A DNA stretch of 64,000 nucleotides from Patella vulgata (taxonomy: Eukaryota > Mollusca > Gastropoda > Patellidae). Below, in pieces: positions 1-15,500 of the stretch. Numbering within the stretch: position 1 is the stretch's first letter; every line of letters starts with the position of its first letter. The stretch covers positions 72,433,046 to 72,497,045 of the forward strand of contig NC_065884.2 in the NCBI RefSeq assembly GCF_932274485.2, in the 5' to 3' direction. The position numbers and the translations under genes are program-made. The notes under the pieces were generated by a model. It did no database searches. It was given only the letters and a program-made list of their open reading frames with translations, and was not told the origin of the DNA.

Positions 1-235
1 AACACTCGTTTAGCAGCATTGCGCCTCAATAGTGAACACAATCTTAAAGGAAAACACCAGAGCCATATATAAAGATAGTCTGGACAACTATGGTCTCAAT
101 TGGGATTGGATAACAACTGGCCTTTTTGTCTAATCTTCTTGCTTCGGTTCTTGTGTCACGCTCTTACAAGAAAATACCCCAAGCTAGATAATTCAAGTAC
201 CTTTGACATGCTGCTTGGCGCCGATGACGTGATGG

Positions 236-460
236 AATGAAATGGGGTTTAACGTCCTACTGTTCTGGGCTAATGAAGACGGGCATACGCCATACAGTGT
301 GCTAGGAGGGAAATTTTGTCCTGACAGTGACACTAAGGCCTACTCATATCGAATTCCAACTGTCAATTGATCTTTTACGTGCACGCCAATGTGTACACGG
401 GACCACGGTTTTTCGTCCCATCCGAACGACTAGACAATTGCCCTTGTTGTATTGGCTTCT
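236..460 (-). mobile_element. S1 SINE, head-truncated
   Basis: Matches the S1 body (tail end tgaaatggggtttaacgtcc) up to about the middle. The tRNA-like head is missing. The left 235 bases of the window show nothing recognisable. Confidence 0.8.
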
Positions 461-514
461 CACACATGTTGATTTCACATGCATCTTATCTCTGAACCCG
501 ATTTATTGTTTTAG

Positions 515-698
515 GTGAAACACTGGATTACTATAAACGACCCAAGAAAAGAAGCAATAGAAGGATATAGCACTGCTAAAATAGCCCCTGGTTTATGGGG
601 TCCGGGAACCAATGCGTATATTGTCGGTCACAATCTTATCAAAGCTCACACAGACGCCTACCACGTTTATAAAAATGAATTTAAAAATACACAAGGAG
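515..698 (+). CDS. GH1 domain A, exon 4 (acid/base exon, degenerate)
   Basis: The acceptor is ttgttttag and the donor gtaagg. The exon encodes [10 protein letters not shown], the GH1 acid/base motif with NEP changed to NDP (Glu to Asp), then the conserved [15 protein letters not shown] helix. It starts in phase 0. The sequence around its donor is repeated once at about 759-823. A minus-strand S1 SINE ends about 50 bases upstream of the acceptor. Confidence 0.88.
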
Positions 699-3600
699 GT
701 AAGGAAAATAATATATGTAAATATTTTAAATTAGAACAAAACTACATTTGTGTATACAAATACACAAGGAGGGAAGGAAATAATTAGATTTAAATATTTT
801 AAATTAGAACAAAACTACATTGTTAATAGGGAAAAAAAGATAATCCTCGGCGTTTAACCAAGTCGTATTAAATGTTTTCAAATAGAGTAATCTAGTCAGC
901 ATTGATAATACAAATAAATGGGTCGTATGAAATAGTTAAATATGGTCAGAAAATATCTACACCGTAGATAATAAAAATATATAGCTCGTATCAAATAGTT
1001 TGATATAGTCAGCATATATCTACACCGTTGATAATACAAGTAAATGGCTCGTATGAAATAGTTTAATATGGTCTGCAATCAATCTACACCGATGATAATA
1101 TAAATAGATGGCTTGTATCAAATAGTTTAATATAGTCAGCACACGTCTAAACCGATAAAAAAATATGCCGCAGGAAGTTTATTATCAATCTGATTAAAAC
1201 ACAGATCCTATTTCGTTTCGTTTTTTATTGTTCAAAATTTCGTTTACTTGTGTTCACAACACTAGGATTTGGAAGAGTTGTTAAATAAGCCACCTTCTGG
1301 TTGATGTGAGGGACTAGCCAATGAAACGGTCTGTTACGGCGAGTTCTTGGCATGCGGCGCGAGGACTGCGGGTAAACCACTAGAAACACTGGTTGATTAA
1401 TCAATGTCTGACGTCATAGGGTTAAAGCCGCTCGTATGACCTTTGATGCCACCTTCCACTACAAGTGGACAGACCTACATGCAGTAGATGCCATCGAAAG
1501 TATAAAAAAACGAAACGAAATATAGATCTGTGTTTTAATTAGATTGGTTTATTACCTTAAGCTATCAAATTCAGTGTTGTAAGTTGGAAAATCATTGATA
1601 GTTTGCCTGGATACCAAGGTATTATGATACACTCTGTTGTCCAGTATTTCTATAACGGTGATATATACAATGGCTGCTGGTTGATAAAAATAATAATTCT
1701 TATGTTTAACCAGGTCATTGTTCGTTTACTATAGTCAGCAAAAATCTACAGCCATTGATAAGGTTTCGATTATATATTTTAACGTTTAATTATTTTTCAC
1801 ATAGCTAGCGATGGCATCGAGAGTTGATTATTGTCTGGTTAAGTTAATTAATGTCTAATTAATAATTTAGATAATATTTCAGACCTAAAGAAAGATCTGC
1901 TATAGGCAGATTTAGCTCTTGCATAATGTATGTTTAATCTAGTCAGCAACAATCTAATCCATTGATAATAGAATATATAGCCCGCGGGTTTATCTAACTC
2001 ATTGTTCGTATAAAATATATTACACTATTCTAAACTAGTCAGCGGAATGTTGCAAAATACTGAACTGAAATGAACCATTTTAGCGTGATGTTCATTATCC
2101 ACCATACTAGTTATTTACTACCATTTATTGTCCACTGTCTTCCAGTATTTTATTGACGTCCTGTAATTATAAACAACCCATATTACACACTGTTTACCAG
2201 TATTTCTATAATAACCCTTTATTGCCCACTGTCGTCCAGTATTTCTATAATAACCCTTTATTGTCCACTGTCGTCCAGTATTTTTTATAACAACCCTTGT
2301 TAAACACTGCTATCCAGTATTTCTATAATAACCCGCTATTGCCGACTGTGTGCAGTATTTCTATAATAACCCCCTATTCTCCCACCAGTCCAGTATTTCT
2401 ACAATAACACTATACGTATAATATAGGACTTGATGGCATGAAACTTTCCACAGTAACCCTTACGACATTTCCCATCCTCAACGGCCCCATCCACTCCCGG
2501 AATCAACTTTCATCAAGACTTCTAAACGAGTGTTTTGACTCTTTTTTTTTCAGGAGAAGTAGGAATCACCTTGTCTACTGATACGTACGAAGCGATAGAA
2601 CCAAGTGTCTCATTACACGTAGATGCCGAAAACAGGGCGATGGAGTTTCACTTCGGGTGGTTTGCCCAACCCATATTTGGAAATGGGAATTACCCCACCA
2701 CCATGAAGCAATTAATAGGCGAAAAAACCCATGACTATAAACCCGGTTCGTCGTCAAGGTTACCGTCATTCACAACAGCTGAGATCCAGAAAAATAAAGG
2801 TAGGCCATTGATTTCGCTGGGTTTCTTATGTAATGTCAGGGATGTTCTCAAATTGTTAAATAACCATGCACCAATGTTTGTTTAAAATTTAGATGCGTAA
2901 AAGCAGGAATCAGAGAAATCTACAGAAAGAAACTGGAAATGGATATAACGCGGCGGCAAAACCACAATAAATTTAAAAAATCAACATAAATGTAGTCTGA
3001 CTGAAATCTTCTTCAGTATTTCTATCGGTTAAATCCGAGGATTCTAGAATGACGACTTGATCCTCACTCTTACTTGGCCATTTATTCCTGAAAGCGGTAA
3101 ACAAATTGTCTGAATCCAAATGGATGCTTAAATAATAGTCCTCCCAGAATTTATGTATGCGTTATCAATTAATTTGTATCAATGTACGTATAGAATAAAA
3201 CCGCGCACGCTCTCAGTCCTGGTGCCTGGTAGATCAGACGGAGCTACAGATGCCCAAATATGGTATAATTTTTCCAAACAGAGAACATACTTTTAGACTG
3301 GAAAGGGTCATGTACATTACAAACAGTATATTTAAAAATTGTCTAATTATTCAAATTTAAAAACGTCCAGTCGATACAAATTAGGTCATTTCGGGACTAA
3401 CACATGGTTCAATCTTATTTCAATAATTCGCTTGCACGTAGGGGTCTTTAGCAGTGGGGGGAAAACGGAGGACCCGGAAAAAAACCACGAGGTTGGACCA
3501 TTTTTACAAAATATAATAATCATTAATTTTCTTCTTCTGCAGGAGCTGCTGATTTTCTTGATGTTTATTATGATCGAACTCAACACGTTTCTTCCATGGT

Positions 3601-5049
3601 CAGATATTGTTACCCGCCATCATATGCGTGTGATAGTGACACTGAAATAGGAACAGCCATTCGCAATTATCCATACTGGGGGTAATATAAACATGTTATA
3701 TTAATCTTTGAAATTATGTAAAAATGTATTTAATAGCCGTAGGTAATATAACGAATGGTGTTTGGAGATTCCAGGGTCTCCAGATTCAACAATCAACTCG
3801 TTATGGGTTGATGTTTGAAAATTCTAGATTTTCTGGATTTTTATAATTCAAAATTCAAATTCAAATTTTCGAGACTGATGCTTGGAAATCCAGACTTCTA
3901 GATTGTATCTTGAATAACCCCGACTTTACTTTCTGGATTGATGTCTGAATATTCCAGATTTTCTTGACTGGTGTTAAGACAACCCTGATTGTCGACGTTT
4001 GGACACTTGCACATATTCTATTGATATTTACACAACCCAGATTATCTGAATTGATGTTTAGACAATCCATGGATGAATGGACATTCCATAATATTTGTAT
4101 TGATATTTGGATAATCCAGACGTCCTGTATGCCTGTTTGGACTTTCCAGGCTATATGTATGGATGTATGGACATTCCATACTATTTGTATTAACATTTAG
4201 ATAATCCAGACTTCCTGTATGGACTTTCCAGGCTATATGTATGGATGAATGGACATTACATTCTTTTTGACATCTGTATGGAAATGAAATGATTTGGGGT
4301 TTAATGTTCTGCTCCTATACTGAGCTAATGAAGACGGCCATACGCCATATAGTGTGCTATGAGGGAAATTTGGCCATGGCAGCTGCACTATGGCCCACTC
4401 TTATATCGAATTCTAACTGCCAAGGGATCTTTTACGTGCACGCCAATGTATACACTGGGCCTCGGTGTTTCGTCCCATCCGAACGACTTGACAGCTGTCC
4501 TTGTCAGGTCCTCCATCTTGCACCACTTGCAAGGGGAAACCATGTCGGAAAATCCCGATGAACTTTTATCAGCCAATGTACGGATCGAACACACAACCCC
4601 CAGATTAGTGAGCCCAGCGTCTTACCCACTTAGCTACCGTGGCTCCGATATCTGTATGGACTTTCCATGCTACATGTATTGATGATTGAACATTCCACAC
4701 TATCTTTATTGACATTTGGACTTTCCAGACTTCCTGTATATTCCAGACGACCTATATTTTATTTGAACAATCAAGTATGTTTTTCTTTAGATAATATTAA
4801 TGTATTATCAATCGTCATCAATTTAAGAGTTTTCATTTTATACATATTTTTAGGTCAATTGTTATTAGTCAATTGCGAGATACGGTAAAATGGATAACGG
4901 AACAGTATACTGTTACTGGATTATATATAACACAAGAACGTTATTTAACTAGATCTGGTACAGATCGAGACAACCGTCGACGACACAGTATTAAAAGAAA
5001 TATCAACCAGGCTTTACAAGGTAAGCACAATAATAGTTCCTTTGTGCTC

Positions 5050-5087
<38 letters not shown>

Positions 5088-8000
5088 GTTCCAGCTGTTG
5101 AGCGATGCGTTACGATAGGATGGTCAGTATTGAGTCCACGATTTGGTACGTGCAGTTACGTTCGGATACGTTTCGACGCGATGAACGCGATTGCAATGAC
5201 TGACCTCAGTATATGATAAAACCTGGTAGGAGCACCACGATTACGCCACAATTAAAATCACGGTTTCAATCGCAGCACGAATCGTGATGGTGGGAACAAA
5301 GCATTATAGCTCGATGATAACAATAATAGCTAACGTAACGACGAACCATTGGCAGTTGGCGCTAAAATATCAAATTCCTTACGACTTAATTCAACTAATA
5401 TGTTCTCAGATTGGTTATTTAACATTTAATTAAGAAAACAAAATCAAAATACCAACGCCATATACTATTGCATTTAATTCAATCTGATTAAAACACAGAT
5501 CCTATTTCGTTTCGGTTTTTTTATAGATCAAAATGTCGTTATACTTGTCTTTACTACACTAGGATCTGGAAGAGTTGTTATATAACCTGCGTTCTAGTTG
5601 AAGTCGGGGATTAGCCAATGAAACGGTCTGTTACGGCGAGTTCTTGGCGTTTGATGCATGGAACTGTGGGTACACCATTAGAAACGTCAACGCTGATTTG
5701 TTAATCAAATGTCTGACGTCATAGGGTCAAAAGCCTCTCGTATGACCCCTGACGCGCACCTTCCAGTACAATTGGTCAGATCTTCATGTAGTGTAGGCCA
5801 TCTAAAGTATAAAAAAAACGAAACGAAATATAGATCTGTATATTAATCAGATTGTATTTAATTGGATTTAAAACAGGTCTATAATTACATTTATGGAGAT
5901 AGCAAAATGGCGGCGGTCTTTTTTTGTTTTTTTGCCTGTTGTTTTTTTACATAGCGAGCAGTATAGATCGATGGAATTTCAGTTCCACATAACATTGTAT
6001 ATATGTCATGCGTACATTATTTATACTACTTGAAATTTTGGACCCGCGTGACGGATTTCATTGCAAAGCACGAACGAGTGTCTGTATTTTAAGTTGTTTA
6101 ATGGTCTCGAGATTAAGACAGTGTTACTCTCTCTCTCTCTCTCTCTCTCTCTCGACCATTAAACCACACAGTCAAGATGTACATAGACATCGCTAGCCTG
6201 GAGGTCGGGTGTTCGATCCCTGTATTGACCGAGAGAGTTCTTCGACATTTTCCGACGTGGTTTCCCCTTGTCAGTGGTGCAGAACAAAGGGCCTGACAAG
6301 GACAGCTGTCTAGTCCTTCGGATGAGACGAAAAACCGAGGTCCCGTGTATACATTGGAATGCACGTAAAATATCCCTTTGCAGTTGGAATTCGATATAAG
6401 AGTAGCTAGGCCATTGTACCGCTGCGTGGGCCAAGATTAACTCATAGCACACTGTATGACGTATGCCCGTCTTCATTAGCCCAGTATAGGAGCAGAACAG
6501 TAGGATGTTAAACCTTGTTCCATTTCATTTCATTTCATTTCACTTATTTAATGCAAGTTATAATTACAGTGGTCTATCGTTGTTTAATTTTTCAGCTATT
6601 AAGTTAGATAACAGCACCATAAAAGGATATATGTATGGATCATTGATGGATGGATTTGAAGACAGTGATGGCTACACATTGAAATCTGGTTTACACAACG
6701 TGGATTTTGAAAATGAACAAGTAAGAACTCAAAGAGATTCTGCGGATTATTTGAGCAGAGTCAGTAAAAATAATGCCTTATTAAAAGGTTATCCTGGACC
6801 AGTCGGAAGTGAATCGGGTGTTGTTCCCCACCTCAGTCAGAATGATATTTATTATGGTCAATTCCCAGATGACTTTAAATGGGGAGTCGGAAGTGCAGCT
6901 TACCAGATAGATGGAACACCTAGTGGTAAGTACAGTTAAACTTAGTAATCCTCAGCTTAGTATTCAGGAAAACCCAATTTATATGGTACCCAGCTTCGTC
7001 CCCTAATCTAATATTGTGCAAATTGGAAAGGCTCCATCTGCGGGAGCACCTTCAAACAACAACAACGTGTTCGCTGATTTATTCAGCAGATATCTATTCC
7101 GCAGATATCATAGTAGACAGCATGTCTTGCATTATTGCTGGCCCATTGGTCCATGTATGATCTTTGGTACCTCGGGCCCATGCATCTTCCTCCAGACCAC
7201 GGATTTAGGTTCGTACAACACCAATTAACATCACAGCTTATGTTTGTGTCAACATCTTAACGAATTGTGGATAATGTCTTTTCGTTGGTATTCCAACCTC
7301 ATTTTTCCCGATAATGGTGACAATTTTATTAATAAACCAAAAAAAACCACCATATATGATTTTTTATTTTTTAGGACGAGATAAAAGTATCCACACAGAT
7401 ACTTCAGCCAGCACTAGTGACCAGTATTACAAACAAGATGTACAACTTATAAAACGTTTAGGGGTAAATATTTTTATATTTGAATAAAACACCAATACAT
7501 ATCGCAATGTTTGGGAGAAGGTGTCATATTTCTTAGATTTCGTTGAGGCTAGTGCTTCTTCAGTAGGCTTCGCGGCGCTCATTGCTCTTGGATTATATTT
7601 TATGATGCTCAGTGCTCACGGTTCGTACAGTAGATTGCATAATGCTTACTGTGGCGTGTTGCTCTGTCCTCGTTGGGTACATTTCGTGGTGCTTACGGCT
7701 TCTAGAGTAGATGTCGTGTTGGTCAGCCCTCGTGCAGTTGATTGCGTGGTGCCTGCTGCTTCTGAAGTAGTGGTGGTGCCTGCTGCCATTGGAGTAGAAG
7801 TCGTGTTGCCCTGTCCTAGTGCAGTAGCTTCAGTGATGCTAACTCCCCTAGATATGGATTTAATTACGCACAGAGCTCATGGAGAGGATTAAATGGTGAA
7901 CGAGTGGTAGATTGCTATTGTATTGAAAGGCCCCTTGGTGACCAAGCAAAGCATTTTATTGAAAGACCCAGCAGAGACTAAGAAATTCATTTTACTGGAT

Positions 8001-9477
8001 GAATCTAATCGCAGTTTGATCAGGATGCCATTACTTGAATCTTATTTTATATTCCTTCAGCTTAAACAATATCGGTTTTCTATCGCCTGGTCAAGAATCT
8101 TTCCTGATGGAACCAACGCATCTTTTAGTGAGACAGGGATGGAATATTACAGAAATTTAACGACAGAGCTCATCAATAATCAGATCGAACCAATGGTCAC
8201 ACTCTATCATTGGGACATGCCCCAAGCTCTTAAAGACCAAGGAAGCTGGTTAACAGATGCTACTGTAGACAGGTTCATTGAGTACGCTGATATATGTTTC
8301 AAACGACTTGGAGATAAGGTAGATAAATAGTCTTATTTATTTATTTGTTTTTATTCCACAACAATTAATCTTTGTTAGTGTTATTGAATAACTCCTCCCC
8401 AGACATTAATCAGAAATAACAGCATTTATTTTGTCCGTTTAGCTATCTGTATCATTGTGGTATACAATATTCCATATATTGTATGTTTCAGGTTAACCAC
8501 TGGGTTACGTTTTACGATCCTCTGGCTATATCTACATTGTATGTTTCAGGTTAACCACTGGGTTACGTTTTACGATCCTCTGGCTATATCTACACATGGT
8601 AAATGTATTGTATGTTTCAGGTTAAACACTGGGTTACGTTTTACGATCCTCTGGCTATATCTACAGATGGTAAATGTATTGTATGTTTCAGGTTAACCAC
8701 TGGGTTACGTTTTACGATCCTCTGGCTATATCTACATTGTATGTTTCAGGTTAACCACTGGGTTACGTTTTACGATCCTCTGGCTATATCTACAGATGGT
8801 AAATGGAACACTGGAGACAGTGTTTATGCGGTTGCCAAACAATTGATATTAGCCCACGCTCGTACTTACCGTCATTACAGCCAGAACTACAAAAACAGTC
8901 AACTTGGTAAGCATTTGACCAAATACTGATCTATGATGGATGTCAAAACGGAGGGTATTAATCTATATGTATAGCCAGCGATGGGTGTCCAAAATGAGGA
9001 AGGGTATCGCTGTAGATTACCTGTATAACTATTGACGGGAAAGGGTATCACTGTAGACTACATATATAACAATTGACGCAGGGTATCATTAATACGAATA
9101 GTATGAAGGTCTGTCTTATATGGCAAGAGCTTACCCAATTCCTTTTCATCTGTTTTTTGTTATTGATATTTCATTTGTGGTAATATTATTCTGATTGATT
9201 TATTGTCTTATTTAATCTAACACAGGAAACGTAGGCATCTTTCTAAAGTTTTCGTGGGCGGAACCGTATGCAGCAACTGATCGATCGGATATTGATGCAG
9301 CTGAACGCTATATTCAGATGACAAGCGGCTGGTTTGCCCATCCTATATATGTTGATGGAGATTATCCAGAAGAAATGAAGTCAGCGCTCCGAGTCAGCTC
9401 GATTTTAAGAAACCGTACAGTCTTACCCAACATCACCACAACTGAAAAAAATATTATAAAAGGTAACGAATGAATAG

Positions 9478-9514
<37 letters not shown>

Positions 9515-12500
9515 GCAAGCAAGCAAATATATAATCTTAAATCCATGGATCGTGATTTGCGTTTTGTCAGACAATTTCTAATAGTAGACTCTAAAATTGC
9601 TTATTTAATATTTAATTGAGACAAAAATGTGCTAATCTCAACGATATATAAAGTCGATACTTCATTTAAATAAGTTCATGAAAAGACGACGGTGACTTGT
9701 TATAATGTAGACTGTTGCTTAATGTCTTTATAAATACTGAAAGAAATTAAATTATGTTTGGACTGTCCTTCAACTGGCGAGCAAGGGCTTCAAATCTGCA
9801 ATTGCAATTTGATTTAGTCCTATTTGAATTTGACTAATGTCGTGTAGTAATAATTTCCATTTGTATGATTTCAGGCAGTAGTGATTTTCTTGGAGTGATC
9901 TATGACACGACAGTGCGTGTAGAACAGACATATACACATGCCACCAACGAAGTCTATATAAAAGACAGACGACTGGTGGTTGCTGAAGTCAAAACGTGGA
10001 TGGGGTAAGCTGTTATATTGTTAAGCACAATTAGGGATTTATGTTAATTGCTTCGGAGTATATGTATAACAGGCTTAATAACGATCACAGCACCACGAAC
10101 GATGGAACTGGCGATACAAATCACCATATTTAAAATAACTCACTGTAACCCAGATATCATTTAATCTTGTGTATCTAGCACTAATTTCTTTCACAGTCGT
10201 TTAATATCCAATCTTTGTTTAAAAATTCATAAAAAATTCATTAAAAAATTTATTAAAAAATTCATTAAAAAATAAACAACCCAATTGATTAATGATGTAT
10301 AATGATTAATTTTTGAACAGTGGTCAGGAAATTAAACACTTGTAAATTGAACACTCATTATGAAAATTAATCAGTCAGCTTTAAACTGGACACAAGTAAA
10401 AATTAGATGATTTTTGGTGATTTTAAATGATTTTTATAAATTTTTATACGCCCACATTTTCATGTGGACGTATTATGCCGTCGCCCCTGTCCGTCCGTCC
10501 GTCCGTCCGTCCACAATTGTTTGTGGACTCTCTACAGGTCACAATTCTTATCCGATTTCGACGAAACTTGAAATATAGGTGTATCCCCAAAAGATCTCGG
10601 CTGCTTTCGATATTGGCATGTATCGGATCGAAACTTCATGGATTATGGCCCCTGTTTGTACGAAAAATCACGTTTTTAGCTTGTGGACCCTATAGAGGTC
10701 ACAATTTTGATCCGATTTTGTTGAAACTTGAAATGTAAGTTTATAATCCAAAGATCTCAGTTCCTTGCGATATTCGCGCATATCGGACAATAACTTCCTG
10801 AATTATAACCCCTGATTGTACGAAAAATCACGTTTTTAGCTTGTGGACCCTATAGAAGTCATAATTTTTATCCGATTTAAAAAAACCGTTCTATTATATC
10901 ACCGTTACACCCTAAGGATGACTCAGTTCGAATTTCGTGAAAATCGGCCCAAAATTGACAGACAAATTGGCTGCCGTTCATTCAGTTCCTTTCGATATTT
11001 GCGCATATCGAATTGTAATTTCCTGAATTATGGCCCTTGATTGTAGGAAAAATCACTTTCTTGTTAGCTTGTTCTCTATCCATCTCTCGAAAATGTGGGC
11101 GTATCCTGCCTGGCAGCCGCTGGTTAAACAAAGATTTTATATTAAACGAATGTGAAAGAAATTAGTGCTAGACACTCAAGATTAAATGATACCTGGGTTA
11201 CAATGTTATTAGTTGTATTTATATTTATCTGTGTTGTTATTTTTGAATTTAGAAGTGATGAATCTGGAATAAGAAAGATGTTGAGCCGGGTAAAGTACCT
11301 GTATGATAATCCCAGTGTTTATATCACGGACAGCAGCCTGTCGGGTACACATATACCAAGCGATATGAAATCCAGAATAGACTACTACAGAATTTACACA
11401 AATAATATCCTTAAAGGTAACTTAATAGTTCGACAATTATATTAAATTGTTTAGCTTGGTTTCAGTTTCAATACTTCTATTGTATATATGGGAGGGGGGG
11501 GGGGGGGGTTGGATGGCCGAATGGTTAGTACGTGCAAGCTACGCTGTATCATACGGTCTGTCATTAAGTCAACTGACGGGGTTTCGAATCCCCGGTTGTA
11601 CTTGATAAGGAGTAGGGTCATCTGTATAATCTAGTGGGTATTCTCCGGGTCCTCCGGTTTCCTCCTACTGCTAAAGACCCCTACGCGCATGCGAATTATT
11701 GAAATAAAATTGAACCATGTGTTAGTTCTGAAATGATCTAGTTTGTGTCTAGTGGACGTTAAAGCCCATCTCTCTCTCCCTCTCTCTCTCTCTCTCTCCT
11801 CCCCTCTCCCTCTCTCTCTCTCTCTCTCTCTCCCTCTCTCTATTGTATAGTTAAGAGACACATGTATCAATGTGAACCTTTATGGCCGACCCTATATCCG
11901 CTTGAATGTATGCTGTTTGTTGAGACGTACAGTCCTTCCAACGGGAAACATGGATATGCTCTGATGTTTGTTCAGACGATGTTGTGGCTGACATTATTAG
12001 GACAGGGCAATGGCTGCTTTAGGGAGAACATTTGGTCGGTGTATATAATACAACGGTTTGCCCCCCCGGGGACATCTTGTGTGTGACTTAATTGCAATTT
12101 TGTTTATAGATGTCAATGAGTAAATTAGATTTTATATTTTTGCCACTGATCATGATATTTGAGACAATTTGACCTGTTAGTGTTAGTGTACTGGTCAAGT
12201 GATGTTGACGACTTGGTTTTGTTGTTTTTATTTCAGCCTTGAATCTGGATGAGTGTAACATTAAAGGGTTCTCTGTCGGATCTTTGTTGGATGGACCGGA
12301 TGGAAACGGGAATGGTACCAAATCTTATGGTCTGTATCAAGTTGACTATGCTCATCCCCAACGACAGAGAATTGCAAGAGGTACCGCACATTGGTTTTCA
12401 CTTCTAGCGATGGAGAACGCTTTTACACCTGGTTACAGCCAGCCTGGAGGTTGGGGAATTGCTCCTAAAAATGTTGACAAGTACCTCAATGATAAATTTC

Positions 12501-15500
12501 CAGAAGAATTTATGTTTGGTGTGGCAACATCGGCTGCGCAGATAGAAGGAGCCTGGGATGTTGACGGTATGTATCAGATAAAGTTTTAAATACGTCTTTC
12601 GGGTGTTCTGTACGTTACAAATTACACAAATAGTGAGGCTAAGAATTCTAACGACCTCTGAATCCCAATTTAGTTTATCAATGGTCTAATTGTAAATGTT
12701 TTTGAATATTTGATATTTGGTAATGGTGGCTAAGAATTTAACACTCAAGGTACAGATATGCTTATCGATAAATGGTCCAGCTGTGTTAATGTAAGTTTAA
12801 ACCCCAGTTATCCCCCTTTATAATAATATTTATAGATGGAGGGGGGGGGAGAAATGGGGTTTTAAGTCCACTCGACACAAACTAGGACTAACATATGGTT
12901 CAATTTTATTTCAACAATTCGCTTGTGCGTAGGGGTCTTTAGCAGTGGGAGGAAACCGGAGGAAACCCTACTCCTTGAAACGTACAACTGGGGAATCGAA
13001 ATCACCCTAGTTGACTCAATGACAGACCTAATGATACAACGCGCACACGCTAGCCACCCAACCCCCTATAGGTAAAGGTGTGAGTATAGTTGATAATTTA
13101 TAATTATGCTATTTAAAGGTAAAGGTGTGAGTGTCGGTTATAATTTATAATTATGCTATTTTTAGGTAAAGTGGGAGCATATGGGATACATTGGTAATAT
13201 TATATGTTATTTATAGGTAAAGGGGGAGTATATGGGATACATTTGTAATATATGTTATTTACAGGTAAAGGTGTGAGTATAGGTGATAATTTATAATTAT
13301 GTTATTTACAGGTAAAGGAGCGAGTATATGGGATACATTTGCTAATGCTGGTAAAACCAAAGATAAATCAACACCTCAGATCGCCTGCGATAGTTACCAT
13401 AAATATAAACAAGATGTAGCAATACTTAAACAATTAGGGGTAAGATTATTATATAATTATCATAACCAACATTATAAGGGGCATGATTATTATATAATTC
13501 TAATGAATATAAACAGAAGCAGAGGTCATATGAGCGGCTTTTGACCCTATGACGTCAGACATTTGATTAACCAATCAGCATTGATGTTTCTAATAGATTA
13601 CCCACAGTTCAATGCAAAACACGTCTAAAACTCGTCGTAACAGACCGTTTCATTGGCTAATCCCTAACACCATCCAGAACACGTCAATGATAACAACTCT
13701 TCCAGATCCTAGTGTAGTAAAGACAGGTAAAGTGAAAATTTTGAACTATAAAAAACGAAACGAAATAGGATCTGTGTTTGAATCAGATTGTGGTTGTTCT
13801 AACCAGGTTTCATTAACTGGTATTATGTTTATTTTACCCAGGTTAAATTCTACAGATTCTCTATATCCTGGCCTCGTATCATGCCTGATGGTGTTACCAG
13901 GAATGATAAAGGTATTGAATACTACCATAATCTAATAGATGAACTGAAGATGAATCAGATTATCCCCATGGTAACCATATATCATTGGGATTTACCACAG
14001 TCCCTTGAAAACTATGGTGGTTGGCTCAACAGTTCTATTGTCGACAGATTCAGGAACTACGCACATTTATTGTTTCAAGAGTATGGCGAAAAGGTTTGTT
14101 AGGTTTTGTTTTGGATTTATTGTGCTGTCACCTCTTTTCTCAACATTGCATAACCAGGGATGAACAGAACCCGAAGTCCGTTGACAGACTGGGGGTTACG
14201 AAAAAAAAGAGGCATCACCCTTAAAGTTTACAGAAAAATGTTATAAGCGGTTCATCTCGTTTTATTATTAGGCTATAACCCACAAATCAGAGGTATTAAT
14301 GCATGCAATTATTAAAATGCCTTTTAAATGGCTAAAATATTTGATCTGTTGTTGGTGGTACGTCTCCGGAATCAATCTGTAGATTACATCATCTCCGTAG
14401 AAACTGACGTCATTTATGCCATTGACGTTTTCATTACTAAACAAGTGTTTAATAATATGTTCGGTAACAGTAACTGAAACCACGTTAACAATGTCGTCTT
14501 CTATGATTCTCTCTGTTGGATGTCACAAAGGGAAGTGGATCGTAGTCTACTTCCTGATAAACGGAACCGCGCTTTTCTGACATTTTGAATAAGGCAAGCC
14601 ATCTTCTACTTAAACTATCAGATATAAAGAAATAATGATATAATTAAATAGATTACGAATCATCCATGTCAGGGTAATCCGTTGACACCAGGAACTGACA
14701 TTATATTTGAAATAGAAATGTTTAGCCGTGCTTGATTTTATATTTTATATATTTTTTTACTCGGCTTGTCTCTAAGATAAACCATACCATTCTCAAGGAA
14801 TCGATCACCTGATAAATGCTCCATGCACTATAACTTATTGTTGTGATGCTCATGGACAAGACTACTAGATGAATCCCCCATGTTTTATGACTATTGTTAT
14901 AATTCTCATGGAATTGATCACCAGACGAATCATCCATGTTTATGACTTACTATTGTAATTCTCAAGGACATGACTACGAGATAGATCCTCTGTGTTTCAT
15001 GACTGTTGTTATAATTCTCATGGAATTGATCACCAGACGAATCATCCATGTTTTATAACCTTTGTTGTCATCCTCAAGGCATTGACTACCAGATGAATTC
15101 CCCATGTTTTATGGCTGCTGCGGTAATTCTCGAGGAATCGATCACCTGACGAATCCTGCATGTTTTATGACTATTGTTGTGATTCTCAAGGAATCGATCA
15201 CCTGCTGAATCCTCCGTCTTTTATGACTATTGTTGTGACATATCTCAAGGAATTGATCACCAGATGACCCCTCCATGTTATTATTGTTTCAGGTTAGTTG
15301 GTGGATAACATTGAATGAACCCTGGGTATTTGTAGTTAAAGGTTATGGTAATGGTGAATTTGCTCCTGGTATAGCTGATGATCCTGGTAGAAAACCATAT
15401 ATAGCAGCACATAATGCTATTAAAGCTCATGCTGAAGCCTACCATGATTACCATGACAACTACAAGGGCAAAGGTAATATACCTAAGATGCTAATATGTT

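Noticed and set aside
7521-7892. 123-codon Val/Ala-rich frame
   Set aside because: It lies in a GH1 intron on an imperfect minisatellite and has no family resemblance or splice signals of its own.
8457-8929. Apparent Cys/Leu-rich proteins over the exon 4B array
   Set aside because: Off-frame translations of the tandem acceptor copies. Only the frame from the acceptor at 8620 is of interest, and it is treated under findings.
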